Positions 1 to 8,331 of a DNA stretch of 49,291 nt are shown in pieces; within the stretch, counting starts at the first letter, position 1; every line of letters begins with the position of its first letter. Below the pieces are notes generated by a model, which saw nothing but the letters and a program-made list of their open reading frames with translations, searched no databases and was not told the DNA's origin. A program made the translations under genes and the position numbers. Source of the DNA: an uncultured Spirochaetota bacterium (GTDB taxonomy: Bacteria; Spirochaetota; Spirochaetia; JAFGXN01); the NCBI GenBank assembly GCA_944388995.1, contig CALXKN010000013.1, positions 1 through 49,291 on the forward strand. The letters are read 5' to 3'.

Positions 1-22
1 ATAAAAAAGGAGGAATAAATTT

Positions 23-97
23 ATGCAAAACACAACTATAGCTTCAAAACTCAGAGGGGGGGGGGGGGGAGATTTAAACAAAAAGTTCTGTAATTAA
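23..97 (+). CDS. 24-residue ORF with in-frame poly-G tract
   Basis: A strong ribosome-binding site (aggagg, 8-13) stands nine bases before an ATG at 23. The frame runs 24 residues and contains a run of 14 G (56-69) read as glycines before a TAA. A one- or two-base change in the G run gives other, equally short frames. It may be the 5' end of a lost gene, a phase-variable leader, or an assembly artefact of the homopolymer. I recognise no family. Confidence 0.3.
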   Translation: MQNTTIASKLRGGGGGDLNKKFCN

Positions 98-104
98 AAA
101 GAAA

Positions 105-131
105 AGGCCGGAATTTTTAAAAATTCGGCCT
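105..131 (-). terminator. Second terminator downstream of tRNA-Met
   Basis: The arms aggccggaattttt and aaaaattcggcct form a long stem with one bulged G. On the minus strand it is followed by TTTTCTTTTT (complement of 95-104). It would back up the stronger terminator just upstream. Confidence 0.55.
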
Positions 132-160
132 AAAAAAAAAAAGAAGTCCGAAAGGACTTC
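131..160 (-). terminator. Rho-independent terminator of tRNA-Met
   Basis: A 7-bp stem (gaagtcc/ggacttc, 143-160) with a short loop is followed on the minus strand by about eleven T (complement of 132-142). It begins a few bases after the tRNA 3' end. Confidence 0.85.
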
Positions 161-166
161 CCAAAA

Positions 167-239
167 TAGCGGCAAAGGGACTTGAACCCCTGACAGAGCG
201 GATATGAGCCGCTTGCTCTACCGACTGAGCTATGCCGCC
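167..239 (-). tRNA. tRNA-Met (CAT anticodon)
   Basis: The 73-nt minus-strand cloverleaf has acceptor arm GGCGGCA/TGCCGCT, D arm AGCTCAG...GAGC, anticodon stem AGCGG/CCGCT with loop CTCATAT (anticodon CAT), T loop GGTTCAAGTCC and discriminator A; CCA is not encoded. It has its own promoter and terminators. The CAT anticodon fits elongator Met. A lysidine-modified tRNA-Ile2 cannot be excluded by eye, but an initiator is unlikely because the anticodon stem lacks three consecutive G-C pairs. Confidence 0.93.
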
Positions 240-250
240 GAATCTGACAC

Positions 251-279
251 AGTCTAACAGCTTTACGCTCTTTTGTCAA
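251..279 (-). promoter_or_regulatory. Sigma-70 promoter of tRNA-Met
   Basis: On the minus strand TTGACA (274-279) and TAGACT (251-256) are separated by exactly 17 bases. The predicted start falls a few bases before the tRNA 5' end at 239. Confidence 0.8.
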
Positions 280-284
280 CCGTA

Positions 285-2867
285 TTATTTAAATTTATTC
301 CCGTCGATTTTCAGAAAACGGGTGTGAAAATTGTGGTTCAGAAATTCTTTACAGACGGAAGCTTTTGACGTAAAAAATTTTTTTTCATAAAAAAGCAGCT
401 GAATTTTTGCCGAAAGCGTATCTTCGTTGATTTCGTCCCCATGCTCGCGGGAAAAAAAACGTAATGCCAACGTATTTGAATAAAGAAAAAAGATAAAATT
501 CGGTTCGGGCTTCTGAATGAACTGCATGCGAATGAATTTTGATAAATTCAGAAGCGCTCCGTCTTCGCCGTTCAACGCCCTCAGAAGGTTGTCGGAAAAA
601 TCAATGTAACGGGAAAGAAACGGTTTGCGGAAATTATGAAAGTAAAAAAGATCCTCAACGGCCTCAAATCCGGAACGGAACGGTTTCAGACTCATCAAAT
701 CGACCGATAAGGCTTCGGGCGGTTTTAACGCTTTCCGGGCGGCCGTCAGGAACTTCAGCGCTTCATCGGGATTCCCGTCAAACAGAGCGTTTTCGGCCTG
801 AAAAAAGAAAGCATCGGCCGAATCTGCCGGTAAGGCGGCAAAACAGCGGGCAGCCTTCTCTTTCTGCCGGTTATAGACATAAATACGTCCGACCCATGCC
901 TGCAGAACGGCAACGGTCTCCTCCGGAGACGCCAGCTTCGCCGTTGCGCAATCCTTAATCAGCGAAATCAGAATTTCTTCCGCCTGCCGGTATCGTCCTA
1001 AATCAAAATAAAACCGACTTTGCAGAAAACGATAAAAAAATCGGTTGCAGAAAAGTGATTCCGTAAAAATTTCATGCGGCGAAGAAAAAAAATCCTCCAG
1101 ATCTCCGAACTGTCCCGAAATGTACAGGGAGGCCGCTTTCAGAAGACGAGCCTGGATGTAATATGCGGAATGAGTCTCTTCGCTCTTTTCCGCATCAAAA
1201 AGAAAATTCAGATAACAGGAACCTTCGTAAAGCTTCTCCATCCCGAACATGGCTGCGGCAATCAAATAATTTCCCAACGCCTTGTATTGCTTTTTTTCAT
1301 CGCCGAAAATTTCGTTGACACGAAAAAGCAAGTCTTTTGAAACGTTGACCGCCTCCTCCATACGGAAAAACATAAAATGACAGACTGCCGCCGCCGTTTT
1401 TTGTTCAAAATCGATTTTTAAATTGCCGGAATTCGGGAGTTTCAGAATTTTTTCTCCCAAAAGCCGAAGAGACGGAAGATCAAACGCGGCGCACGCGCGG
1501 TAAAACCGTCCGAGGAGAAGGGTCTCTTCCAAAAGGGGCCGGTCGGTATCATCCGATAAAGCCGCCGCATCGTCAATCGGTAAATCCAAAACAATATCGG
1601 CCTCCGTGATCCGCAGATTGCGTAACAATGTTTTGATAATTACCAAAATTTTGCAGTAACGGTCGGGATCGTCTTCCTGTTTTAACAGATAGGCAGCGTA
1701 AGCTTCAGGGTAGAGAATTTCCCCGGATTCGAACATGGAAAAGATCAAGCGGTTCAGTTCCGTAAAAAATTCTTTTTTACTCTCGAATATTTCCCGGTTA
1801 AGAGAGGCAACAAAGTGCAAAAAATCGGCTTTATCGGCGGGTTCGAGATCCCAAAACCCGAACAGTAACGCCGTCTTTACGCAAAAATCAATTTTTTCGG
1901 CCGGGAACGATCCGATTTGCTTTAAAAGCCGCGGAATCTGAGCAATTTCGAGAAAGTCTTTTACAGCTGTGACGGCTGTAAAAATATGAATCATTTCCCG
2001 TTCCCAACGGGAAGGATCGGCAAAAGAGGCATGAAGGGAAATCGTCGTTGACGGCGAAAAGAGCGGTTTCGTTCCGCTGTGAAGCAAAACCGGAATCTCC
2101 CGTTTTTTATCAATCGTTCCGCTTTCCGCAAAGCGGAGGAGCCGCTCCTTCTGCGCCGTATCGTAGACAGAAATCAAATAAATCGTCTTTCGTCTTCCTT
2201 TTTTCGGAAAAAATTCAGATTCGGAACTGACGCAACGGATATCAAACGACTGCTCCCAATGCTCGCGAATCCAGTTACGGAGCAAAAACGGAAATCCTCC
2301 GTAAATTTCGACGGCTTGGAGTGAATCGTCGGCGGATTCACTCCAAGCGGAAAACAAATTTCCGGCTTCCCGGTTAAAGGCCCGGAAATCGGAATCGAGC
2401 GAACCGTGAATCATCCAGCCGTTCTCCCCCTTCTCGACGGCAAAGATATCTCCGCTGAAACGGCCCTGGAAAAAATCTTCGTACGGAAAAGAAACATTGC
2501 GGTCGATAAAAAGCGTATTGCGTTCTTTAAAAAGGAAAAGGCGGTTTTTCAGTTTTTCCAGCATGACTGACGGAGAAACGGAACGGTCTTTTTCCTCCGT
2601 CAGTAACAACGAAAAATCGAAACGGGCAGAAATATTCCGCTCAAAAAACTCCAGAACGGCCGCCAACGTATTGCCTGTCCGGTTTTCGCAGGAGGAGTCG
2701 TAAACAATCCGATACAAAAAAAGGTCATCGCGCTCGGCCGCCAGCTCCGCATTCAGTTCGTTTTTTAAAACCGTGCTCAGATCTTTTACGGAGACCGATT
2801 CATTTTCTTTCCGCAGCGCCCGTTTTTTCATCCGGTAGCCGCCCCATTCCGTCAGTAACCAAAGCAT
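285..2867 (-). CDS. Large protein of unknown function, helical-repeat (TPR-like)
   Basis: This 860-residue protein belongs to no family I recognise. There is no signal peptide or transmembrane segment, so it should be cytoplasmic. The middle and C-terminal parts (about residues 420-760) are rich in paired amphipathic helices with A/L/Y/F spacing typical of degenerate TPR or other alpha-solenoid repeats. The N-terminal 400 residues look like a mixed alpha/beta domain, but I see no clear Walker motif. The ATG at 2867 lies two bases after the TAA of the upstream lipoprotein gene, so translation is probably coupled; a second Met (residue 13, MKKRALRK) is a possible alternative start. Two-gene operon with the lipoprotein; the tRNA gene lies immediately downstream. 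Confidence 0.8.
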   Translation of the reverse strand: MLWLLTEWGGYRMKKRALRKENESVSVKDLSTVLKNELNAELAAERDDLFLYRIVYDSSCENRTGNTLAAVLEFFERNISARFDFSLLLTEEKDRSVSPSVMLEKLKNRLFLFKERNTLFIDRNVSFPYEDFFQGRFSGDIFAVEKGENGWMIHGSLDSDFRAFNREAGNLFSAWSESADDSLQAVEIYGGFPFLLRNWIREHWEQSFDIRCVSSESEFFPKKGRRKTIYLISVYDTAQKERLLRFAESGTIDKKREIPVLLHSGTKPLFSPSTTISLHASFADPSRWEREMIHIFTAVTAVKDFLEIAQIPRLLKQIGSFPAEKIDFCVKTALLFGFWDLEPADKADFLHFVASLNREIFESKKEFFTELNRLIFSMFESGEILYPEAYAAYLLKQEDDPDRYCKILVIIKTLLRNLRITEADIVLDLPIDDAAALSDDTDRPLLEETLLLGRFYRACAAFDLPSLRLLGEKILKLPNSGNLKIDFEQKTAAAVCHFMFFRMEEAVNVSKDLLFRVNEIFGDEKKQYKALGNYLIAAAMFGMEKLYEGSCYLNFLFDAEKSEETHSAYYIQARLLKAASLYISGQFGDLEDFFSSPHEIFTESLFCNRFFYRFLQSRFYFDLGRYRQAEEILISLIKDCATAKLASPEETVAVLQAWVGRIYVYNRQKEKAARCFAALPADSADAFFFQAENALFDGNPDEALKFLTAARKALKPPEALSVDLMSLKPFRSGFEAVEDLFYFHNFRKPFLSRYIDFSDNLLRALNGEDGALLNLSKFIRMQFIQKPEPNFIFFLYSNTLALRFFSREHGDEINEDTLSAKIQLLFYEKKFFTSKASVCKEFLNHNFHTRFLKIDGNKFK

Positions 2868-2869
2868 CT

Positions 2870-3643
2870 TTATTCCCAGTTATAAAAATTGTACGCTCCC
2901 GGCTCAAAGGGCTCTTCAGCCGGCTTGTATTCGTCAAGCAGCTGCATAAGATCGGCCTGAAAATCGGTGATCAGCCACTTTTTCCCGTCATCGGTCTCGG
3001 TTTCTTCCAGAATCATTTCCCCGTCGGTCACTCCTTTGTCCCGGTAAAAGCGGAGGTTGATCCGGGCCGATTTTCCCGTTATTTCGACCTTCCCGATTCT
3101 CACGACGTCGGGAACGGCCTCCTCTTCCAAATAAAAACCGAAGGAGGAAGAGAGCAGCAGCAGCGCGCTCGGATGGATGCACTCTTCGTTGAGCGTTCCG
3201 ATTCTCAAGTCCTTAAAAAAAGTGTTCGCGGTTTTGAGTATCTGGGAGATTCTGTAATCGGACGACTGCAGATTCTCCAGAGGTCCGATGAGAAAATCTT
3301 CAGGCACGATCCGTTTCTGCGTCATCTTGTAAATGAACATATCGTCGATCCGGTCCCGGGGCGCGGCGTCGGACGGCGTATCCGACGGCTGCTCTCCGGC
3401 GGTCTGCGTCCGGGATTTCCCGTCCGCCGGCGTTGAGGGCGGCGGATCTCCGTCCTGCGGCTGTTGCGGAACGGCCGCTTCCGCAGGGGGCTGAACCGCG
3501 CCGGCTTCGGGAGAGAAAGCGGCCTCGGAGACCGATTCGGCAGACTGAATCGCCTCGGAGGCGTCCTCCGCCTTTTTTTTGCAACCGACGATCGCCGTTA
3601 AAGAAAGAAAAACGAAAACGCAGACCGCAAAATGCCGAACCAT
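2870..3643 (-). CDS. Putative lipoprotein with Pro/Ala/Glu-rich linker
   Basis: 257 residues. The N-terminus is a lipoprotein signal with lipobox near residues 17-21 (TAIVGC), so the mature protein should be lipid-anchored. Residues about 25-100 are a low-complexity Ala/Glu/Pro/Gln/Ser region, probably a flexible tether. The remainder (about 105-257) is a compact acidic domain with alternating strands ending in an Asn-Phe-Tyr-Asn-Trp-Glu-like tail; I do not recognise its family. The start has no Shine-Dalgarno sequence, but a consensus promoter ends six bases upstream, so the message may be leaderless. First gene of an operon with the 860-residue protein. Confidence 0.85.
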   Translation of the reverse strand: MVRHFAVCVFVFLSLTAIVGCKKKAEDASEAIQSAESVSEAAFSPEAGAVQPPAEAAVPQQPQDGDPPPSTPADGKSRTQTAGEQPSDTPSDAAPRDRIDDMFIYKMTQKRIVPEDFLIGPLENLQSSDYRISQILKTANTFFKDLRIGTLNEECIHPSALLLLSSSFGFYLEEEAVPDVVRIGKVEITGKSARINLRFYRDKGVTDGEMILEETETDDGKKWLITDFQADLMQLLDEYKPAEEPFEPGAYNFYNWE

Positions 3644-3649
3644 GAACTC

Positions 3650-3678
3650 AGTTTACCAGAGAATTTTTTTATTGTCAA
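3650..3678 (-). promoter_or_regulatory. Promoter of the lipoprotein operon, likely leaderless
   Basis: On the minus strand TTGACA (3673-3678), a 17-base spacer and TAAACT (3650-3655) are followed by six bases (gagttc) and then the ATG at 3643. Transcription should start at or next to the start codon. Confidence 0.75.
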
Positions 3679-3703
3679 ACAGTTTATCTTTTTACGCGAA
3701 AAA

Positions 3704-3712
3704 TGTTATAAT
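3704..3712 (+). promoter_or_regulatory. Extended -10 promoter of the aconitase operon
   Basis: TGTTATAAT is a perfect extended -10 element. No good -35 lies at 16-18 bases; TTGTCA at 3672 is 29 bases away. Predicted start is near 3719, giving a leader of about 25 bases with the RBS aaggag. It is back-to-back with the lipoprotein promoter. Confidence 0.6.
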
Positions 3713-3743
3713 CGGGCAGGCAAAGCAGATTAAGGAGAGCGCG

Positions 3744-5681
3744 ATGAAAGAGACATTGACGGATAAAATTCTGAAAGCCCATTTGGTTTCGGGAAACCCG
3801 ACGGCGGGAGAGGAAGTCACCGTCCGTATCGATCAGACCCTGACTCAGGACGCGACGGGAACAATGGTCTATCTTCAATACGAATCGATGGAAATTCCCC
3901 GCGTTAAAACGGAACTGTCGGTTTCTTACGTTGACCACAACACCCTTCAGTCCGGGTTCATGAATATGGACGACCACCTTTTTTTGCAGTCGGCTGCCGC
4001 CAAATACGGTTTGTGGTTCTCCCGACCCGGAAACGGAATTTGTCACCAGGTTCATCTGGAGCGTTTCGGCATTCCCGGAAAGACGCTTTTAGGTTCGGAT
4101 TCGCATACGCCGACCGGCGGCGGTTTAGGCATGATTGCCATCGGTGCCGGCGGTCTGGATGTAGCGTGCGCGATGGCGGGCGCTCCTTTCCGACTGACTT
4201 ATCCGCAGGTCATCGGCGTTCGATTGACGGGAGAACTGCAGCCGATGTGTTCCGCCAAAGACATCATTCTGTATCTTTTGAAATTAGAAACCGTTAAAGG
4301 CGGTGTCGGTAAAATTTATGAATACTTCGGCGACGGCGTCAAAACTCTCTCTGTTCCCCAGCGGGCAACCGTTACCAACATGGGTGCCGAATTGGGAGCG
4401 ACGACAAGTATCTTTCCGTCCGATGAGAGAACGCGGGAATTTTTGAAACTCCAAAAACGGGAAGAAGTCTGGAAAGAGATGAAAGCCGACGAAGGAGCCG
4501 AATACGCGCGCGTCATCGACATTAACTTGTCGGAAATCGTCCCTTACGCCGCCTGTCCGCATATGCCGGATATCGTCAAACCGGTCGGCGAATTGGAAGG
4601 AATGCCTGTCAATCAGGTTGCTGTCGGGTCGTGCACCAACTCCTCGATCAATGATTTGGGAGCGGCGGCCGAAATTCTTGAAGGCAAAACGATTGCTCCA
4701 AATGTCAGTTTCGCGATTGCTCCCGGTTCCCGTCAGGTGATGCTCAATTCGATTGAGGCGGGCATTTTTGAAAAATTGATCGCTTCCGGCGCGCGGATTT
4801 TGGAGAGCGCCTGCGGTCCGTGCATCGGTATGGGTTTTTCACCGAATTCGGGCGGCGTTTCTTTGAGAACATTCAACCGCAACTTTAAAGGCCGCAGCGG
4901 AACGGCCGACGCTTCCGTTTACCTTGTCTCTCCGGAAACGGCGGCCGCTTCGGCACTGACGGGGGTTTTCACCGATCCGCGGAAATTCCAACCGAAAACG
5001 CACAAAGATTACTCGTCATTTTGTAAAACCGACGACAGCATGCTGATTCCTCCTTTGTCGCCCGAAAAAGCCGCTGAAGTCGAAATCGTCAAAGGCCCCA
5101 ACATTAAAGAGTGTCCGAAAGCGCGTCCGATTGAAGAAAACCTCTGTGCCGACGTTGTTTTGAAGACGGGGGACAACATCACAACGGATCACATTATGCC
5201 GGCCGGAAGCAAAATTCTTCCGCTGCGCTCAAACATTCCCGAAATCGCCAAACACGTCTTTGAACAGGTGGATCCCGAATTTTACGAACGGGCCTTGGCT
5301 GCCGGACAGAGCATCATCATCGGAGGTGAAAATTACGGACAGGGTTCAAGCCGCGAACACGCTGCGCTGGCGCCGATGTATTTGGGCGTCCGAGCCGTAA
5401 TTGCCAAAAGTTTTGCCCGTATTCATAAAGCGAATCTGGTCAACTTCGGAATTCTGCCGCTGACATTTGCCAACGCCGCGGATTATGACAGAATCGACCG
5501 CGACGACCGACTGGAAATGACTGACGTTATCGAATCGCTGAAAAGCGGTCGGCCGATTTCAGTGGTTAATCAAACCAAAAACCTGCGTTTTGAGGTTCTT
5601 TCCGATCTGGCGCCGTCCTCCGTTGAAATCATGCTGGCCGGCGGTTCGCTGAATTACACGAAGAAGATGCTGGAAAAGTAA
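3744..5681 (+). CDS. acn: Aconitate hydratase
   Basis: 645 residues; isomerises citrate to isocitrate through cis-aconitate with a [4Fe-4S] cluster. Visible signatures: GSDSHTPTGGG at about residue 117, the first cluster cysteine in GSCTNSS (Cys 297 or so), the pair in CGPC (357 and 360), and the swivel-domain GSSREHA at about 535. The length fits the shorter mitochondrial-like aconitases rather than the ~890-residue AcnA type. The start at 3744 is preceded by taaggagagcgcg. Many treponemes lack a full TCA cycle, so this may serve 2-oxoglutarate/glutamate synthesis (inference). DUF1349, HD and ttcA/mutL genes follow on the same strand. Confidence 0.95.
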   Translation: MKETLTDKILKAHLVSGNPTAGEEVTVRIDQTLTQDATGTMVYLQYESMEIPRVKTELSVSYVDHNTLQSGFMNMDDHLFLQSAAAKYGLWFSRPGNGICHQVHLERFGIPGKTLLGSDSHTPTGGGLGMIAIGAGGLDVACAMAGAPFRLTYPQVIGVRLTGELQPMCSAKDIILYLLKLETVKGGVGKIYEYFGDGVKTLSVPQRATVTNMGAELGATTSIFPSDERTREFLKLQKREEVWKEMKADEGAEYARVIDINLSEIVPYAACPHMPDIVKPVGELEGMPVNQVAVGSCTNSSINDLGAAAEILEGKTIAPNVSFAIAPGSRQVMLNSIEAGIFEKLIASGARILESACGPCIGMGFSPNSGGVSLRTFNRNFKGRSGTADASVYLVSPETAAASALTGVFTDPRKFQPKTHKDYSSFCKTDDSMLIPPLSPEKAAEVEIVKGPNIKECPKARPIEENLCADVVLKTGDNITTDHIMPAGSKILPLRSNIPEIAKHVFEQVDPEFYERALAAGQSIIIGGENYGQGSSREHAALAPMYLGVRAVIAKSFARIHKANLVNFGILPLTFANAADYDRIDRDDRLEMTDVIESLKSGRPISVVNQTKNLRFEVLSDLAPSSVEIMLAGGSLNYTKKMLEK

Positions 5682-5683
5682 TC

Positions 5684-6316
5684 ATGAAGTGGCTTCAAAA
5701 TATAAAGGTTTATTTTCAGTCAAACGACCGCTTTCCCGTCAATTTTCAGACCAATCCGCTCTCTGTGAGAAAAATGACGTGGCTGAACGAGCCGAAAAAA
5801 AAAAGGATGAAAGAACGCTGTCTGTGGATTTCGCCCGAAGGAAAAACCGATTGGTGGCAACGGACATTTTTCGAATACTCTCACGACAGCGCGCACTTTT
5901 TATACTATAAAACCGACCGCAATTTTACAATGGAGACCGAATGCCTTTACAAGCCGCAGCACACCTTTGACCAAGGCGGCTTGGCGGTTCGTGTCGATTC
6001 ACAGAATTGGATCAAAGTTTCGATTGAATTCAATCCTGATGAAACGCCGCAGCTGGCGTCCGTAGTCACCAACAACGGCTACTCCGACGCCTCGTCTCAA
6101 ACTCTTCCCGACGGAATTTTTCAGGCTAAATTCCGCATAACGCGCACCGGACAGGACTTCCTCATCGAAGCCAATATCAACAACGAATGGCAAACTGTTC
6201 GACTGACGCACCTTCACGCTCGTTTCGATGAAATTGCCTGCGGAATGTTTGCCGCCGCTCCGAAAAACGAAGGCTTTCAGGTTGGATTTAAAGATTTCAA
6301 ATTGTGGGAAGTGTGA
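5684..6316 (+). CDS. DUF1349-family protein
   Basis: 210 residues starting two bases after the aconitase stop, so probably co-translated. The sequence is beta-rich with the WWQRTFF, GGLAVRVDSQNWIK and IACGMFAAAP blocks typical of the DUF1349 concanavalin-A-like fold. No signal peptide or transmembrane segment, so cytoplasmic. Some relatives are annotated as regulators of enolase or carbohydrate-binding, but the biochemical role is not established and the neighbours do not decide it. Confidence 0.85.
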   Translation: MKWLQNIKVYFQSNDRFPVNFQTNPLSVRKMTWLNEPKKKRMKERCLWISPEGKTDWWQRTFFEYSHDSAHFLYYKTDRNFTMETECLYKPQHTFDQGGLAVRVDSQNWIKVSIEFNPDETPQLASVVTNNGYSDASSQTLPDGIFQAKFRITRTGQDFLIEANINNEWQTVRLTHLHARFDEIACGMFAAAPKNEGFQVGFKDFKLWEV

Positions 6317-6337
6317 GTCCGCAAAAGGAAAAGGCCG

Positions 6338-7588
6338 ATGAAAAACGAAACGCTGGCGACGAAACTTTACCGCCGTTTTGATACGCCGATCCGCGACCCC
6401 TTATGGAACCACATTTATCTGGACGAAGCATTTACCGCAATCACACGAACAGAACCGTTTGACAATCTGACAAAAATCCGCCAGCTTGGACCTTCATTTC
6501 GCGTTTATCCGGGGGCTGTTCATACGCGGGCTTCGCACAGTCTAGGTGTTTTTGAAATCGGTAAGCGAATTTTAATGCGGCTGCTCAGAGATCCGTTTTG
6601 CCCCGCTTTGAGCGAAATCGGCGCACTGTCGTTTTTAACCGCTTGCCTTCTCCACGACACAGGGCACTTCCCTTTTACCCATTCACTCAAAGAATTGCCG
6701 CTGAAAGAACACGAACAAATCAGCGCCGAGATCATCCGCGAAGAGCCGCTGTGCTCAAAAATCAAAGCGGCCGGCGCCGATCCCGAGTTTTGTGCTGCCG
6801 TCATTGACGACTCGATTTCAACGGAAGAGAGTGAAATTCTTTTTTACCGCAACATTCTTTCCGGAACTTTGGATCCCGATAAACTCGATTACCTCAACCG
6901 CGACGCTTATTTCTGCGGCGTTCCGTACGGAGTTCAGGACATCGACCGTGTTCTGGATCGAATGACAGCCGACGATCTCAACGGAATCGGTTTGTATGAA
7001 GACGGCATTCTTTCGGTGGAAAACATCCTTTTCTCAAAATATTCGATGTATCAAAGCGTTTATTGGCACAAAACCGTTCGCAACGCAACCGCCATGATAA
7101 AAAAGGGGGTTGCGGCGGCATTAAACCGCGGTTTTTTGAAACCGCAGTCGCTTTACCGTCAAAACGACGTCTCTTTTTTCGCCATCCTGACTGACAGCCG
7201 CTTTCCGCTGCACCGTTTCTTTTCCGATGCCGACAAAGGTCGATTCTATCTCTGCGTTGCCGAAAAACAGTTTTCGGAATTTTCCGGACAGCAGCTGACT
7301 GAATTGGAGGCGCGCGCACGGTTTGAAGCGGAAACGGCGGCCGCTCTCGGCGTTCCGGAGACCGAAACGGATTTGCCGGTCATTCTCGATATTCCGGAAC
7401 CGATCCGTTTTGAGACGCAAATTAAACTCTTTAATAAAAATCACGAAGCGAGTGCCGGTAATCCGTCGATTTTTGACGGCAACGGCAGCCGGCGATTCTC
7501 AGATTGTCTGCGGCGGGTTCGGCTTTTTGTCCGTCCAGACATCAGTCGGCTGATCGGGAGCGAGGAATGGCAGAGTTTTCTCAACTAA
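6338..7588 (+). CDS. HD-domain phosphohydrolase (COG1078/dGTPase-like)
   Basis: 416 residues. The HD metal-binding signature is complete: His in HTRASH (62-67), the His-Asp pair in LLHDTGH (106-107) and the distal Asp in the PDKLDYLNRD segment (about 182-191). This arrangement is that of COG1078 HD proteins related to dNTP triphosphohydrolases, which hydrolyse dNTPs or other nucleotides; the actual substrate is unknown. ATG preceded by aaaaggccg. The 3' end overlaps the ttcA-like gene by 22 bases, which suggests coupled translation. Confidence 0.88.
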   Translation: MKNETLATKLYRRFDTPIRDPLWNHIYLDEAFTAITRTEPFDNLTKIRQLGPSFRVYPGAVHTRASHSLGVFEIGKRILMRLLRDPFCPALSEIGALSFLTACLLHDTGHFPFTHSLKELPLKEHEQISAEIIREEPLCSKIKAAGADPEFCAAVIDDSISTEESEILFYRNILSGTLDPDKLDYLNRDAYFCGVPYGVQDIDRVLDRMTADDLNGIGLYEDGILSVENILFSKYSMYQSVYWHKTVRNATAMIKKGVAAALNRGFLKPQSLYRQNDVSFFAILTDSRFPLHRFFSDADKGRFYLCVAEKQFSEFSGQQLTELEARARFEAETAAALGVPETETDLPVILDIPEPIRFETQIKLFNKNHEASAGNPSIFDGNGSRRFSDCLRRVRLFVRPDISRLIGSEEWQSFLN

Positions 7589-8331
7589 AAGAGATTTTTT
7601 CCGGAAACATTCCGCCGCGAATTCACCGTTTTGTGAAGGAAACCGGACGCGGTATCAATGAACACAAGATGATCGGCGACGGAGACAAGGTAATCGCCGG
7701 CATTTCCGGAGGAAAAGACTCTCTGGCGATGGCAATGGCGCTTTCGTTGCGGCGCAAACATCTTCCGATCCGCTACGATTTGGAAGGCGTTATGATTGAG
7801 TGGAAAGAACATCCTCTTTCCCCTGCTTACCGTACCGACATTGAACACTTTTTTAAAATTCTCGGCGTGCCGTTTTCGATTCTGTCGTTTCAAATGCAGC
7901 CGGAGAGTTTTCACGGAAAATTCAACTGCTATCTGTGCGCCCGCAACCGCCGTCGAATTCTTTTTGATTACGCGGCGGAAAAAGGAATCAAAAAAATCGC
8001 TTTCGGGCACCATCTCGACGATTTGGTTGAAACAGCACTGATGAATCTCTTTCATCGCGGCAATTCGGCTCCGATGAAGCCGGTTTCATCATTTTTTGAC
8101 GGAAAAATTGAGGTTATTCGCCCTCTTTGTCTGGTTAAAGAGTCAACTGTTCAACGTTTATCGCAGTCGCTGGAGTTTCCGATTTTGGAAATAGACTGTC
8201 CGTTTAAAGAAATCAATTTGCGCAAAGACGTCAAAGAGATCATTCGTCAGATGACAAAAATCGATCCGTTGACAAGGGAGCACATTTACAATGCTTACTT
8301 CGGAAAGGAGAAAAATCGTGGCAGAAATTAA
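7567..8331 (+). CDS. ttcA: TtcA-like tRNA 2-thiocytidine synthetase
   Basis: 254 residues. PP-loop SGGKDS (47-52) activates the target base with ATP. A CxxC pair (Cys 121 and 124) and a later Cys (about 211) match the three cluster ligands of TtcA, which thiolates C32 of certain tRNAs. The ATG at 7567 was chosen because homologues start here and gcgagg precedes it; an upstream in-frame ATG lies inside the HD gene. The 3' end overlaps mutL by 14 bases. A different PP-loop thiolase of the same subfamily is possible but less likely. Confidence 0.88.
   Translation: MAEFSQLKEIFSGNIPPRIHRFVKETGRGINEHKMIGDGDKVIAGISGGKDSLAMAMALSLRRKHLPIRYDLEGVMIEWKEHPLSPAYRTDIEHFFKILGVPFSILSFQMQPESFHGKFNCYLCARNRRRILFDYAAEKGIKKIAFGHHLDDLVETALMNLFHRGNSAPMKPVSSFFDGKIEVIRPLCLVKESTVQRLSQSLEFPILEIDCPFKEINLRKDVKEIIRQMTKIDPLTREHIYNAYFGKEKNRGRN

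Noticed and set aside
539-958. Plus-strand open frames within 285-2867
   Set aside because: They are antisense shadows with low-complexity Arg/Pro/Ser composition and no RBS.
3672-3712. TTGTCA / TATAAT promoter for aconitase
   Set aside because: The two hexamers are 29 bases apart. Only the extended -10 was kept; the same TTGTCA strand complement is the -35 of the divergent lipoprotein promoter.
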